Source: Murinocardiopsis flavida (GTDB lineage: Bacteria; Actinomycetota; Actinomycetes; Streptosporangiales; Streptosporangiaceae). Taken from it: a DNA stretch of 64,000 nt. Positions within the stretch are counted from its first letter, which is position 1. Each line of letters begins with the position of its first letter. The stretch is from assembly GCF_003014485.1 (NCBI RefSeq), contig NZ_PYGA01000020.1:1-64000 (forward strand), written 5' to 3'. The notes beneath the pieces are model-generated. The model made no database searches. It was not told the origin of the DNA and was given only the letters and a program-made list of their open reading frames with translations. The translations under genes were made by a program, and so were the position numbers. Below are positions 1 to 8,366 of this stretch, in pieces.

Positions 1-451
1 GCAGGGGTCCCGGGGTGGGGTGGGATGCCGCTGGTTTGTCGTTCATATCTTCATTTTATTGTGTCTGACCTGCGATGACAATGTTTGGTTCGGCTAATTC
101 GCGTGTGTTTCCGTGGTGGTTCGGCCATGGCATTCGGCAATCGGAACGGAAGTCTTTAGGCAATGTCTCCGACGAATCAACAACATTGCAGTTCAGGCGC
201 CTGATCGTGGTGCGGAGGTAGCGGTGGGCGACATCCGTGCCGCATCCCGGTGTGTGCGGCCCAGCGGTGTCGCTCCGTTCCCGAAGGGCACAGAGCGGTC
301 AGGCGTATTGCCGTTGGGCTGGGGCTCCCTGCCTTCTCGCAGCCGTGCCCACGCAGGTGTACCCGTGTCCATACCGCTCACCAAGCACGATCTAGGCTGA
401 GCCGGGCGGCCGGGACCGGCCCGGCGGCCATGACACAGGGGGACACCGCCG
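1..451. other. Upstream non-coding stretch at window edge
   Basis: No convincing gene is seen. A comparatively AT-rich patch lies near 40-75. The open frames crossing this stretch have no family signature and lack good ribosome sites. The last 20 bases contain the AGGGGGA ribosome site (437-443) of the threonine aldolase gene. The promoter of that gene must lie here, but I cannot place it. Confidence 0.4.
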
Positions 452-1456
452 ATGATCGACCTGCGCTCCGACACCGTCACCCGGCCGGGACCGGCGATGC
501 GCCAGGCCATGGCGCAGGCCGAGGTGGGCGACGACGTGTTCGGCGAGGACCCCACGATCAGGGAACTGGAGGAGGAGACCGCCGCGCGGCTCGGCAAGGA
601 GGCGGCCCTCTACGTCCCGTCGGGGACGATGTCCAACCAGCTCGCCGTCCTCGCGTCGCTGAACAGCGGCGAGGAGTTCTGGGCGCACTCGGGCAGCCAC
701 CTCATCACCGACGAGCAGGGCGGGACCTCACTCATCGCGCGGGCGCTGCCGCGCACCTTCGACGACCCCGGCGGCGCGCCCTCCGACGAGGTGCTCGCGG
801 CGTGGACCTTCGAGACCGGCGACATCCACCGCGCGCGGCCCCGCCTGATCTGCCTGGAGAACACCATGACGGGCAGGCCGGTCGCGCTCCGCGAGCAGCG
901 CCGGGTCGGTGCGTTCGCCCGGAGGCACAGCATGCGCGCGCACCTGGACGGCGCCCGGCTGTGGAACGCGGCGGTCGCGCTCGACGCGCGCCCGGAGCAG
1001 GTCGCCGAACCGTTCGACACGGTGTCCGTGTGCTTCTCCAAGAGCCTCGGAGCGCCGGTCGGATCGGCGCTCGCCGGCGACGCCGACGCCATCGACCGCG
1101 CGCGGCGGGGCCGCAAGCTGCTGGGGGCCGGCATGCGCCAGGCCGGGATCATCGCGGCGGGCGCGCTGTACGCGCTGCGCAACCACGTCGACCGGCTCGC
1201 TGAGGACCACGCGCGCGCGTCGCGGCTCGCCCTGGGCCTCCGCGAGCGCTGCGGATTCCACGCCGAGGCGCACACCAACATGGTCGTGCTCACGACCCCG
1301 CCGGGGGAGGCGGAGCGCCACGTCGCGGCGTTCGCCGCGCACGGTGTGCGCTGCCTGGCACTCGACGCCGACCGGATCCGGCTCGTCCTCCACCTGGAGG
1401 TCGACGACTCCGCTGTCGGCGCCGCTGTCGACGCCATCGCCGCTGCGACCCGGTAG
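452..1456 (+). CDS. ltaE: Low-specificity L-threonine aldolase (PLP enzyme)
   Basis: This cytosolic PLP enzyme is predicted to cleave L-threonine or L-allo-threonine to glycine and acetaldehyde. The 334-residue length is usual for the family. It opens with the hallmark [12 protein letters not shown] and has [10 protein letters not shown] near residue 30. The PLP-lysine neighbourhood is [14 protein letters not shown], near residues 192-205. The ATG at 452 was chosen because AGGGGGA (437-443) lies 8 bases upstream and the protein begins exactly at the family N-terminus. The gene is monocistronic: it converges with the fabG-like gene, and a long inverted repeat lies between them. The assignment is firm at family level; the preferred stereoisomer is not shown by sequence. 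Confidence 0.93.
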   Translation: MIDLRSDTVTRPGPAMRQAMAQAEVGDDVFGEDPTIRELEEETAARLGKEAALYVPSGTMSNQLAVLASLNSGEEFWAHSGSHLITDEQGGTSLIARALPRTFDDPGGAPSDEVLAAWTFETGDIHRARPRLICLENTMTGRPVALREQRRVGAFARRHSMRAHLDGARLWNAAVALDARPEQVAEPFDTVSVCFSKSLGAPVGSALAGDADAIDRARRGRKLLGAGMRQAGIIAAGALYALRNHVDRLAEDHARASRLALGLRERCGFHAEAHTNMVVLTTPPGEAERHVAAFAAHGVRCLALDADRIRLVLHLEVDDSAVGAAVDAIAAATR

Positions 1457-1528
1457 CCGCCCCCGGCCCGCCGACCGCATCGGCCCGCCGGGCCACTCGC
1501 CCGGGCGGGTGCGGCGGGCCGGGGGCGG
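1457..1528. terminator. Bidirectional terminator between convergent genes
   Basis: Perfect 17-base arms at 1457-1473 and 1512-1528 enclose a loop that itself holds a CCCG/CGGG hairpin. The structure sits directly after the threonine aldolase stop and before the stop of the opposing fabG-like gene. It has no U-tract, as is common in high-GC actinomycetes. Confidence 0.75.
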
Positions 1529-1534
1529 GCCGGG

Positions 1535-2293
1535 TCAGTCCAATGGGCCGCCGGCGACGTAGATGACCTGGCCGGAGACGAACCCGGCCGCTTCGCCGGT
1601 GAGGAACGCGATGGTGTTGGCGATGTCCTCCGGTCGGCCCACCCGGCGCACCGGGATGCTCGCCGCCGCGGCGTTCTTGAAGTCCTCGAACTCCATGCCC
1701 ACGCGCTCGGCGGTCGCCCGGGTCATGTCGGTGGCGATGAACCCGGGCGCGACCGCGTTGGCGGTCACCCCGAACTTGCCCAGCTCCACGGCGAGGGTCT
1801 TGGTGAACCCTTGCATTCCGGCCTTCGCCGCGGAGTAGTTGGCCTGCCCCCTGTTGCCGAGCGCCGAACTGCTCGACAGGTTGACGATGCGCCCCCACCC
1901 GTCGGAGGTCATGTACTCCTGCGCCGCGCGGCTCATGAGGAACGCGCCGCGCAGGTGCACGCCGAGGACGGTGTCCCAGTCGTCGTCGCTCATCTTGAAC
2001 AGCATGTTGTCGCGGATGACGCCGGCGTTGTTGACCAGGATCGCGGGTCGGCCGAGCCGGTCGGCGACCTGGTCGACGGCCGTCCGCACCTGCCCGGCGT
2101 CGCTGACGTCGGCGCCGACCGCGATGGCGGTGCCGCCGTCGGCGGTGATCTGCTCCGCTGTGGCGTTCGCGTCGGCCTCGGCGAGGTCGAGGACGGCGAC
2201 CGAGTGCCCCTCGGCGGCAAGGCGGCGTGCGGTGGCTGCGCCGATCCCACGGGCGGCACCGGTGACGATGGCAACGCGCGGAGTCTCAGGCAT
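1535..2293 (-). CDS. fabG: SDR-family 3-oxoacyl-ACP reductase (FabG-like)
   Basis: Short-chain dehydrogenase/reductase of 252 residues. The Rossmann motif TGAARGIG is near residues 11-18, NNAG near 89-92, and catalytic Ser/Tyr/Lys is visible as NLSSSSALGN and YSAAK. The C-terminal GQVIYVAGG is typical of FabG. The family reduces 3-oxoacyl-ACP or related ketones with NAD(P)H in the cytosol. The start is fixed by TGGAGG 8 bases upstream. It lies downstream of, and in the same direction as, the amidohydrolase gene, with about 195 bases between them, so co-transcription is possible. No other fatty-acid genes are nearby, so a role in secondary or catabolic ketone reduction is equally possible. Confidence 0.85.
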   Translation of the reverse strand: MPETPRVAIVTGAARGIGAATARRLAAEGHSVAVLDLAEADANATAEQITADGGTAIAVGADVSDAGQVRTAVDQVADRLGRPAILVNNAGVIRDNMLFKMSDDDWDTVLGVHLRGAFLMSRAAQEYMTSDGWGRIVNLSSSSALGNRGQANYSAAKAGMQGFTKTLAVELGKFGVTANAVAPGFIATDMTRATAERVGMEFEDFKNAAAASIPVRRVGRPEDIANTIAFLTGEAAGFVSGQVIYVAGGPLD

Positions 2294-2488
2294 GGACGGC
2301 CTCCAGTGTTCGGGCGGCGGGCGAGTGCCGCGATCCTACCCACGAGTAGGGGGCAGGGGGAATGTCCGGCCGCGTGGAGACGGAGACGGAGACTGCCGTC
2401 GCGGGCGTCGTAGGGGAGTGCGGTTCGAGCGAGGTCGCCAGGGCCGCCAAAACCCCCTTCGCCCCCCTTCGGCTCAACGGCTTTGGGG

Positions 2489-3397
2489 CTATCCCGTCCG
2501 TTCCAGGTCCGCGCCGAAGAGCCGGGCGCCGTTGTCGTACAGGACGGCGCGCAGCCAGTCGTCGCCGAGTCCGAGTGCGGTGAGCGCGGTGAGCTGGTCG
2601 TAGTACCGGTGGGGGATGTTGGGGAAGTCGGTGCCGAGCAGGACGCGGTCGCCGAGCCCGCCCAGCCGGGGGAGTTCGGCGGCGGGGAATGGTGCCATGC
2701 GCTCGGTGAACGGGGTGAACACCATGGTGGTGTCTAGGTGGACGTTCGCGAAGCGCTCGGCCAGGTCGAGGAACGGGCCGTACTCGGGCAGCCCGGCGTG
2801 GGCGATGACGGCGTACAGGCGGGGGTGCGCGGAGAGGACCTTCGTGAACGGCTCCGGCCCGGTGAACGCGCCCGGCCGCGGCCCCGACCCGCAGTGCACC
2901 ACAACGGGGGTGGCGGAGTCCTCCAGCGCCCCCCAGACCGGCGCCAGCAGTGGGTCGGCGGGGTCGTACCCGCCGACCTGGAGGTGCGCCTTGAACACGC
3001 GGGCGCCGGAATCCAGGGCGTCCGTCACATAGCGGGCCGCGTCCGGCTCCGGGTAGAAGGTCGCGCTGTGCAGGCAGTCGGGGGTCCGCGCGGCGAAGTC
3101 CGCGGCCCAGCCGTTCAGCCATTCGGCCATGGCGGGCTTGTGCGGGTACAGCAGGGAGGTGAACCGCCGCACGCCGAAGGCCCGCAGCATCGCCACCCGC
3201 TCGTCCTCGGTCTCGCGGTAGCGGATGGGCCAGACCCCGTCGCCCAGGCCGTCGAAGAACGCCTGGACCTTGCGCAGGACGTTGGCCGGCATGAAGTGCG
3301 TGTGCACGTCGACCAGGCCGGGGAGGCCGAGCCCGGTCCACAGCGCGCGGATCAGCTCGGATTCGGAACCGCCGTCGGTGCTGTCCATGCTGTCCAT
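2489..3397 (-). CDS. Amidohydrolase family protein (TIM-barrel, amidohydrolase_2)
   Basis: A 302-residue metal-dependent hydrolase or decarboxylase-like protein. The N-terminal VDVHTHFMP (about residue 34) is the metal-binding HxH motif. Later HCGSG and IAHAGLPEYGP give further barrel histidines, and LLGTDFPNIPH supplies the terminal Asp. These are the marks of the amidohydrolase-2 (ACMSD-like) family. The substrate cannot be named. The N-terminus repeats MDSMDS, so an internal start four codons in is possible. It is followed by the FabG-like gene in the same direction. Confidence 0.8.
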   Translation of the reverse strand: MDSMDSTDGGSESELIRALWTGLGLPGLVDVHTHFMPANVLRKVQAFFDGLGDGVWPIRYRETEDERVAMLRAFGVRRFTSLLYPHKPAMAEWLNGWAADFAARTPDCLHSATFYPEPDAARYVTDALDSGARVFKAHLQVGGYDPADPLLAPVWGALEDSATPVVVHCGSGPRPGAFTGPEPFTKVLSAHPRLYAVIAHAGLPEYGPFLDLAERFANVHLDTTMVFTPFTERMAPFPAAELPRLGGLGDRVLLGTDFPNIPHRYYDQLTALTALGLGDDWLRAVLYDNGARLFGADLERTG

Positions 3398-3917
3398 CCG
3401 GCCACCCTAAGGCGTGTCCCGCGGGCCGTCCGGGGCCGGTGTCCGCGCCCCTCCTGTGCGGCGCGCCGAAAGGAGGCGCCGCCTGCGGGCGCGGCGGGGG
3501 TAGCGGACCGTGACGGCGGCGGGTGCGACCGGCCGGGAAAGGTCGTGGCGGGCGGCCCGCACCCGTATCCTTATGTCACCCAACGCGTTCTCAGGTGTGC
3601 GTTGCGTGTCGATCGCGGGGGTTCGCCGTCGGTCGGCCGGGTGCCGGCGGGCCGTGCGGACTCCGGCGGTGGTGCTGGCACCACGAGCCGCGTGGGGACC
3701 ACCCGACAATACACAGAGTCACGAAAATTCGCCGTTTTGCGCGGTATCGTAACTCTACGAAACGTCGGATTCGGTCGGTCGTTCCCCGCTCCCGGGGGTG
3801 GAGACACGCCTGCCGGTGCCGCACCGGAGGCGATCCGGACGGCGGGAGCCGCCGCACGGGCGCGGACCGCTCTGTGCGCGGCAACCGTCGAACAGGAGCG
3901 CAGAAAGGGGTGCGGCC
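3398..3917. other. 520-base intergenic region between divergent genes
   Basis: This region separates the leftward amidohydrolase gene from the rightward glycerophosphodiesterase gene and must contain both promoters. An AT-richer patch at about 3715-3765 holds TATCGT and similar -10-like hexamers, which I cannot assign confidently. The ribosome site AGAAAGGGG (3902-3910) belongs to the phosphodiesterase. No gene was recognised. Confidence 0.4.
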
Positions 3918-4745
3918 GTGCTGGTCACCGAATCCGCGACACCGGTGCGGCAGGCGGCCGTGCCCGCGGTGCGACGGCCGTCCGTCATCGTCGTCGCGCA
4001 TCGCGGGGCGTCGGCGAGCGCGCCGGAGAACACCCTCGCCGCGTTGCGCACCGCCGCCCGGCTGGGCGCCCACATGGCCGAGCTCGACGTCCGGCGCACC
4101 GCCGACGGCGAACTCGTGGTGCTGCACGATCCCACCCTGCGCCGCACGACCAACGTCGACGCCGTGTACCCCGCGCGCCGCTCCCGCCGGGTCGAGGACT
4201 TCACGCTGGCGGAGCTGCGCCGGCTCGACGCCGGGTCCTGGTTCGGCCCGGCGTTCGAGGGCGAGCCGATCCCGACGCTCGGCGAGGCCATGACCACCAT
4301 GAAGTCCTGCGGGCTCGGCGCGCTCATCGAGCTCAAGGTGCGCCGCCGCGACCCCGAGCTGGCGCAGCGGATCGTCGACCAGGTCTGCGCCGACGCCCAT
4401 TGGCGCGCGGCCGGCGCCGAGGGCCGGCTCATCGTGCAGAGCTTCGACTGGGTGACCCTGCGCGCCATCGGCAGGCTGCTGCCGGGGGTGCGCACCGCCG
4501 TGCTGGGCAAGACCCACACCCGGTACGCGCTGCGCCGGGTGGCCCGCTACGCGGCGCAGATCAATCCGCACCATCTCCGGGTCACCGCGTCCTATGTCCG
4601 CCATGTCCACGAGCACGGGCTGGCGATGTTCGGTTGGACCGTCAACACCGACCAGGCGATCCGCAGGCTGATCCGCGACGGTGTCGACGGGATCATCACC
4701 GACTACCCCGACCGGGTCGCCGCCCACCTGGCGATCGCGGCGTGA
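3918..4745 (+). CDS. Glycerophosphodiester phosphodiesterase (GDPD/UgpQ family)
   Basis: Hydrolyses glycerophosphodiesters to glycerol-3-phosphate and an alcohol. The GDPD motifs are clear: AHRGASASAPENTLAA near residue 26, the metal-binding Glu/Asp in AELDVRRTADGELVVLHDPTL, and the terminal VDGIITDYPD. The GTG at 3918 is preferred over the upstream ATG at 3798 because AGAAAGGGG lies 7 bases before it and the family domain starts soon after. The length of 275 residues is normal. There is no signal peptide, so it is a cytosolic type. GDPDs often belong to phosphate-scavenging regulons, and two phoX genes lie 16 kb away, but I see no convincing PHO box here. Confidence 0.88.
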   Translation: MLVTESATPVRQAAVPAVRRPSVIVVAHRGASASAPENTLAALRTAARLGAHMAELDVRRTADGELVVLHDPTLRRTTNVDAVYPARRSRRVEDFTLAELRRLDAGSWFGPAFEGEPIPTLGEAMTTMKSCGLGALIELKVRRRDPELAQRIVDQVCADAHWRAAGAEGRLIVQSFDWVTLRAIGRLLPGVRTAVLGKTHTRYALRRVARYAAQINPHHLRVTASYVRHVHEHGLAMFGWTVNTDQAIRRLIRDGVDGIITDYPDRVAAHLAIAA

Positions 4746-4875
4746 TCCGCGATTCCGCACGTCCCCGGGCGCCGAGGGCCGCCCGGGGGGCGGTCCACCG
4801 CTGTCCGTGACCGGCCGACACGGAATTGCAGCGAAGGATCTGCGTACTTCCCCTGTCGTTGGTGGGATCGTGTTC

Positions 4876-4927
4876 TAGTATGGGTGGACGGAGAGAATGC
4901 ACGTGCATTCGTGCCTTGCATCTGCAC
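4876..4927 (+). promoter_or_regulatory. Promoter with perfect 16-bp palindromic operator (WhiJ-like cassette)
   Basis: GAATGCACGTGCATTC at 4895-4910 is a perfect palindrome. It lies just downstream of a TAGTAT -10-like hexamer (4876-4881), so a bound protein would sit over the transcription start. Further TTGCATCTGCA half-sites follow to 4927. The core TGCACGTGCATTCG (4898-4911) recurs exactly at 7101-7114, before the DUF397 gene. The likely ligand is the XRE regulator encoded between the two sites. Confidence 0.65.
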
Positions 4928-5002
4928 ACTCTCCCCGTGTTCCGGCGCCGGTGGGCACCGGATCGGCCGACAGGCGACCGACACGACGGCAAGGGGTTCC
5001 CG

Positions 5003-5542
5003 GTGACCGGACATTTCGCCCATGGGTCGATTCGGAGACCGTCCGTGCGGGAGTGGGCGTCGGAGACCGTGTTCTCGGCCGAGGCCCAGCGCTGCTGGTG
5101 GATCCCTGCCCTGCACAACGGCCCCCGGGGCTGGCAGGCGCACGGCGGAGCGAGCCACGACACCGCCACCTGGACGCTCGAACCCGAACTCGTCGCGGTG
5201 AAGATCGGGCGCGAGCTCTCAATGGCGGTCCTGCGCGAATGGAACATGGTCCGGTTCGCCGGCGATGTCGAACTCGTGGTCTCCGAACTCATCACCAACG
5301 CGCTGCGGCACGGCCTCGCGCGCGGTGACGCCCACAACGTGACCCAGTTGAGTATCATGCGGCGCGGCGGTCAACTCGTCTGCGCCGTGCGCGACGGCAG
5401 CGACGAGTTCCCGACCGAGCGCGAACCCGATTTCCTCATGGAGACCGGTCGCGGCCTGAACCTTGTCAGGTCGTTCAGTCGCAGGTGGGGTGCCCTGGCG
5501 GTGCCGCCGCACGGCAAGTTCGTGTGGGCGCTGTTCGAATAG
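5003..5542 (+). CDS. ATP-binding protein, anti-sigma-factor-like HATPase
   Basis: A 179-residue serine-kinase-like GHKL ATPase. The N-box is ELVVSELITNALRHG near residue 95 and the G-box is the ETGRGLNLVRSF stretch near residue 155. Such single-domain proteins resemble SpoIIAB/RsbW and, in actinomycetes, form cassettes with XRE/DUF5753 and DUF397 genes (whiJ/abaA-type loci). The GTG start at 5003 follows AAGGGG by a few bases; the upstream frame at 4826 would translate through the palindromic operator and is rejected. GTG at 5045 is an alternative. The partner is unknown. The gene lies directly upstream of the XRE regulator, in the same direction. Confidence 0.78.
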   Translation: MTGHFAHGSIRRPSVREWASETVFSAEAQRCWWIPALHNGPRGWQAHGGASHDTATWTLEPELVAVKIGRELSMAVLREWNMVRFAGDVELVVSELITNALRHGLARGDAHNVTQLSIMRRGGQLVCAVRDGSDEFPTEREPDFLMETGRGLNLVRSFSRRWGALAVPPHGKFVWALFE

Positions 5543-5706
5543 CGCCGGCAGCCCCCGCCGTGTGATGAGCGCCGCGGCAGCGGGATCCCCTGTGGTTTCG
5601 CGGGCCCATCCTCCCGAAGGCGGGGCGCCTCGGGCGATATCGTGTGTACGACGCGCCGAGTGCGCGCTCGAATGACCATGGATCGGTCGATGGGAGGGAA
5701 CGAGCC

Positions 5707-6582
5707 GTGAGCATCACGCTTCCGGATCCAGAGGCCGGACCCACCGTCCGACGTCTGCTGCTCGGCTATCACATGCGGAGGCTCCGCATGGATGCCGGCC
5801 TGTCCCGCGCTGATGCCGCTGACCGGGTCCAGGGCTCCGAATCGAAGATGAGCAGGGTCGAGCGCGGCCAGGTGGGTGTCAAGCAGCGCGACGTGGTCGA
5901 CCTTCTCGACCTCTACAACTTCACAGAGCCGCAGCAGCGCAAACTGTTCATCGAGATGGCCTCGGGCACCACCAAGCCCGGCTGGTGGAAGAAGTTCCAC
6001 GAGGCGCTGCCCGACTGGTTCCAGAGCTATGTCGGCCTCGAAGAGGCGGCGAGCCTCATCCGCACCTATGAGTCCCAGTTCGTTCCCGGTCTGTTGCAGA
6101 CCGAGGAGTACGCCCGGACGGTCATCGCCGCGGGCCGGCAGGACGGCAAGGTCGAGGAGCGCGTCGAACTGCGCATGCAGCGCCAGCAGCGGTTCGCCCG
6201 GCAGGAGGAGAAGGCCAAGCTGTGGGCCGTCGTCGACGAGGCCGCGGCCCGGCGCCCCGTGGGCAAACCCGAGGTGATGCGCAAGCAGTGGCAGCGCCTG
6301 CTCGACCTGGTTGAATCGTCCAACATCATTTTGCAGATCATCCCGTTCGCCGCCGGCGCGCACGCTGCCGAGGCAACCTCCTTCACGATTCTGCGCTACC
6401 CGTACGAGCACCTGCACGATGTCGTGTACCTGGAGCACTTGACCGGCAAGGTGCTGTTGGAGACCTCAGACCACACCGAGGTGTACGCGAAGGCGATCAC
6501 CAACCTCAGCGTGGCCGCCGACTCCCCCGAAGCCACCAAGGAGCGGCTCCGCTCGATGATCAAGGACCTCGACGAGGCCTGA
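5707..6582 (+). CDS. XRE-family regulator with DUF5753 (WhiJ-like)
   Basis: A 291-residue DNA-binding protein. The N-terminal helix-turn-helix (about residues 18-75) contains LRMDAGLSRADAADRVQGSE with SKMSRVERG. It is followed by the DUF5753 domain (about 95-280), recognisable by YVGLEEAAS, FVPGLLQTEEYAR and YLEHLTG. The family is a large actinomycete group that includes WhiJ, a repressor-like developmental regulator. The GTG start at 5707 was chosen because GGAGG (5692-5696) precedes it; an ATG at 5644 is in frame but lacks a ribosome site. It is flanked by an HATPase gene and a convergent DUF397 gene, the classic three-gene cassette. It probably binds the shared TGCACGTGCATTCG operators. 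Confidence 0.85.
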   Translation: MSITLPDPEAGPTVRRLLLGYHMRRLRMDAGLSRADAADRVQGSESKMSRVERGQVGVKQRDVVDLLDLYNFTEPQQRKLFIEMASGTTKPGWWKKFHEALPDWFQSYVGLEEAASLIRTYESQFVPGLLQTEEYARTVIAAGRQDGKVEERVELRMQRQQRFARQEEKAKLWAVVDEAAARRPVGKPEVMRKQWQRLLDLVESSNIILQIIPFAAGAHAAEATSFTILRYPYEHLHDVVYLEHLTGKVLLETSDHTEVYAKAITNLSVAADSPEATKERLRSMIKDLDEA

Positions 6583-6620
6583 CCGGGACCCGGGCAGGGG
6601 ACGGCCGAGGCCGGAGACGA

Positions 6621-6658
6621 CGGTGCGCCCGCCGGAGCGATGTCCGACGGGCGCACCG
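6621..6658. terminator. Terminator hairpin after the XRE gene
   Basis: Perfect 11-base arms at 6621-6631 and 6648-6658, loop of 16. It lies 38 bases after the XRE stop and could also stop transcription from the opposing DUF397 gene. Confidence 0.65.
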
Positions 6659-6803
6659 CTGTGCAGGGCACCCCTTGGGCGGGTGTCCTGCCGCCGAGCG
6701 CGTGCCACCGTGACGCACTCGGGCGAGCGGGGCCCCGCCCCCGTGTCGCGGCAGGGCCCCTGATCTGTGTCACGACGCGCCGCTGTCGTCGTCGGTCCTG
6801 CTC

Positions 6804-7037
6804 TTAGCCGATGAGGTTGTCGAAGTCGCCGTCCTTGGCGCCGCCGACGAACGCGTCGATCTCGGCCTGTGTGTAGACGAGGGCCGGCCCATCGGGGAAG
6901 TTCGAGTTGCGCATGGCGATCGAGCCGTTGGCGAGCTTGGCCAGCTCGACACAGGTGCCCTGCGAGTTGCTGCGCCGGCTCTTCTGCCAGGTGACGTTCT
7001 TCAGTTCGGTCGCCGAAATGCCGTTGTAGGCGCTCAT
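6804..7037 (-). CDS. DUF397 domain protein
   Basis: A 77-residue protein with the full DUF397 signature: WQKSRRSNSQGTCVELAKL, then IAMRNSNFPDGPALVYTQAEIDAFV. DUF397 proteins are small cytosolic partners of WhiJ-like XRE regulators and are thought to modulate their DNA binding. AAGGAG a few bases before the ATG supports the start. The gene converges on the XRE gene, and its promoter carries the same operator as the HATPase gene, so all three are probably one regulatory circuit. The biochemical function of the family is not established. Confidence 0.88.
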   Translation of the reverse strand: MSAYNGISATELKNVTWQKSRRSNSQGTCVELAKLANGSIAMRNSNFPDGPALVYTQAEIDAFVGGAKDGDFDNLIG

Positions 7038-7076
7038 GGGAAAGCTCCTTGCTCGGTTGTAGAGACCACAGTGCCA

Positions 7077-7114
7077 AGCACGCGCATTTGCATTCCCGTC
7101 TGCACGTGCATTCG
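7077..7114 (-). promoter_or_regulatory. Tandem operator sites upstream of the DUF397 gene
   Basis: TGCACGTGCATTCG at 7101-7114 is identical to the core of the operator at 4898-4911. A degenerate copy, AGCACGCGCATTTG, lies at 7077-7090, 24 bases away and so on roughly the same helix face. Both sit 40-80 bases before the DUF397 start. They are a likely binding site for the XRE/DUF5753 protein. Confidence 0.65.
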
Positions 7115-7222
7115 CACTGTACTTCGGTCAGCCTAGCGCAGTGTGACCGACTCCACGGGAAGTATCGGCAAATGCTTTCGGTGGCGATGCCGTCGCGGTC
7201 CGCACCGGCGCCGCACACGACG

Positions 7223-7252
7223 GTGCCCCGCCGGCGGATGCCGACGGGGCAC
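7223..7252 (-). terminator. Terminator downstream of the zinc-binding lipoprotein gene
   Basis: Arms GTGCCCCG (7223-7230) and CGGGGCAC (7245-7252), extended inward by CGGC/GCCG. It lies 70-100 bases past the stop of the leftward metal-binding protein gene. Confidence 0.55.
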
Positions 7253-7319
7253 GGGTGGTGGGGCGCCCTACCGCTGGGTCATGCGGCCGCGCGGCGGCGG
7301 GGGCGGACCGGGCGGTGCG

Positions 7320-8216
7320 TCAGGAGCAGTGGAGCGCCTTGCTGAGGGCGCCGAGGTTGGCGTGCATGATCGACGGGTAGTCGTCGCCGGGCGAGCGGTC
7401 GGTGATCCCTTCGAGCGGGTCGAGGACCGCCGTCGTGGCCCCGGTCTCCTCCGCGATGGTGTTGGCGACGGCGGGGCTCGCAAGGGTCTCGGTGAAGATC
7501 GTGTCGACCCCCTTCTCGTCCACCACCTTCGCCACCTCGCCGATCCGGGCGGGGGAGGGCTCGTTGTCGGGCTCGACCCCTGCGACGCCGATCTGGTTCA
7601 GGTCGTAGGCGTCGGCCAGGTAGCCGAACGCCTCGTGGCTGACCACGAAGTCCCGCTGGCTGCAATCGCCGAGGCCGTCCTCGTACTCCGCGCGGATGTC
7701 GGCCAGTTCGCCCGCGACGGTCTTGGCGTTGGCGCGGTAGGAGTCGGCATTGTCGGGGTCGGCCTCCGCGAGCCGGTCGCCCAGCGCCTCGGCCAGGACC
7801 GCCATCCGCTCGGGGTCGAGCCACATGTGCGGATCGGTGCCGCCGTCCTCGCCGCCCGCCTTGCGCAGTTCGACGACTTCGGCCGCGTCGAGACCGTGGT
7901 CGGCGGCCTGCTGCTCGACGGCTTCGTCGACGGCGGGCTGCATGCCCTGGATGTAGAGGGCGATCCCCGCCTCGCTGACCTGCCCGACCTGGCGCGGGGT
8001 GAGTTCGAGGTCGTGCGGTTCGGCGCCGGGTTCGGTCAGGGCCTCGACCGCGACGTCGTCGCCGCCGACCTGCGTGGCCAGCCACTCCAGCGGGTAGACC
8101 CCGGCGACCACGGTGAGCCGCCCGTCATCGGTGAATCCGACCGGTCCGCCGGTGCCGCAACCGGCCAGTACCAGCGCAGCCGCCCCCGCCGCTGCGCCCC
8201 GCAGTGTCCTCGACAT
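7320..8216 (-). CDS. znuA: Zinc/manganese ABC transporter substrate-binding lipoprotein (ZnuA-like)
   Basis: A 298-residue solute-binding protein of cluster A-I. The signal peptide ends in a lipobox (LVLAGC), placing it on the outer face of the membrane. Metal-ligand motifs are visible: the first His in EPHDLELTP, DPHMWLDP with a second His, VSHEAFGYLADAY, and the Glu/Asp region IFTETLASP. The start is ATG 8216; ATG 8228, four codons upstream, is equally possible. No permease or ATPase gene is adjacent, so the rest of the importer is elsewhere. A Zur-like palindrome 27-46 bases upstream indicates zinc repression, which favours zinc over manganese as substrate. Confidence 0.85.
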   Translation of the reverse strand: MSRTLRGAAAGAAALVLAGCGTGGPVGFTDDGRLTVVAGVYPLEWLATQVGGDDVAVEALTEPGAEPHDLELTPRQVGQVSEAGIALYIQGMQPAVDEAVEQQAADHGLDAAEVVELRKAGGEDGGTDPHMWLDPERMAVLAEALGDRLAEADPDNADSYRANAKTVAGELADIRAEYEDGLGDCSQRDFVVSHEAFGYLADAYDLNQIGVAGVEPDNEPSPARIGEVAKVVDEKGVDTIFTETLASPAVANTIAEETGATTAVLDPLEGITDRSPGDDYPSIMHANLGALSKALHCS

Positions 8217-8242
8217 CCCCGTTCTCATACGCCAATGATGGC

Positions 8243-8262
8243 GACAATGAAAATGATTGTCA
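8243..8262. promoter_or_regulatory. Zur-like operator
   Basis: GACAATGAAAATGATTGTC (8243-8261) has perfect GACAAT/ATTGTC arms and contains TGAAAATGATTGTCA, close to the actinobacterial Zur box. It lies immediately upstream of the zinc-binding protein gene, between it and the divergent gene at 8367. Confidence 0.75.
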
Positions 8263-8366
8263 ATTTGGCGGTTTTCAGGGAGAAAACCACCGAGTCGTGC
8301 CGGTTCGCGCGGGCTACGATGCTCGTGGACCGACCCGGTGCCGACAGCGGAGGAGATCCAGGGCCG

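Noticed and set aside
113-400. 95-codon open frame upstream of threonine aldolase
   Set aside because: No ribosome site or family signature; composition fits a chance frame in GC-rich DNA.
3570-3600. Possible PHO box before the glycerophosphodiesterase gene
   Set aside because: GTCACCC and GTTCTCA are not in 11-base register and the second unit matches poorly.
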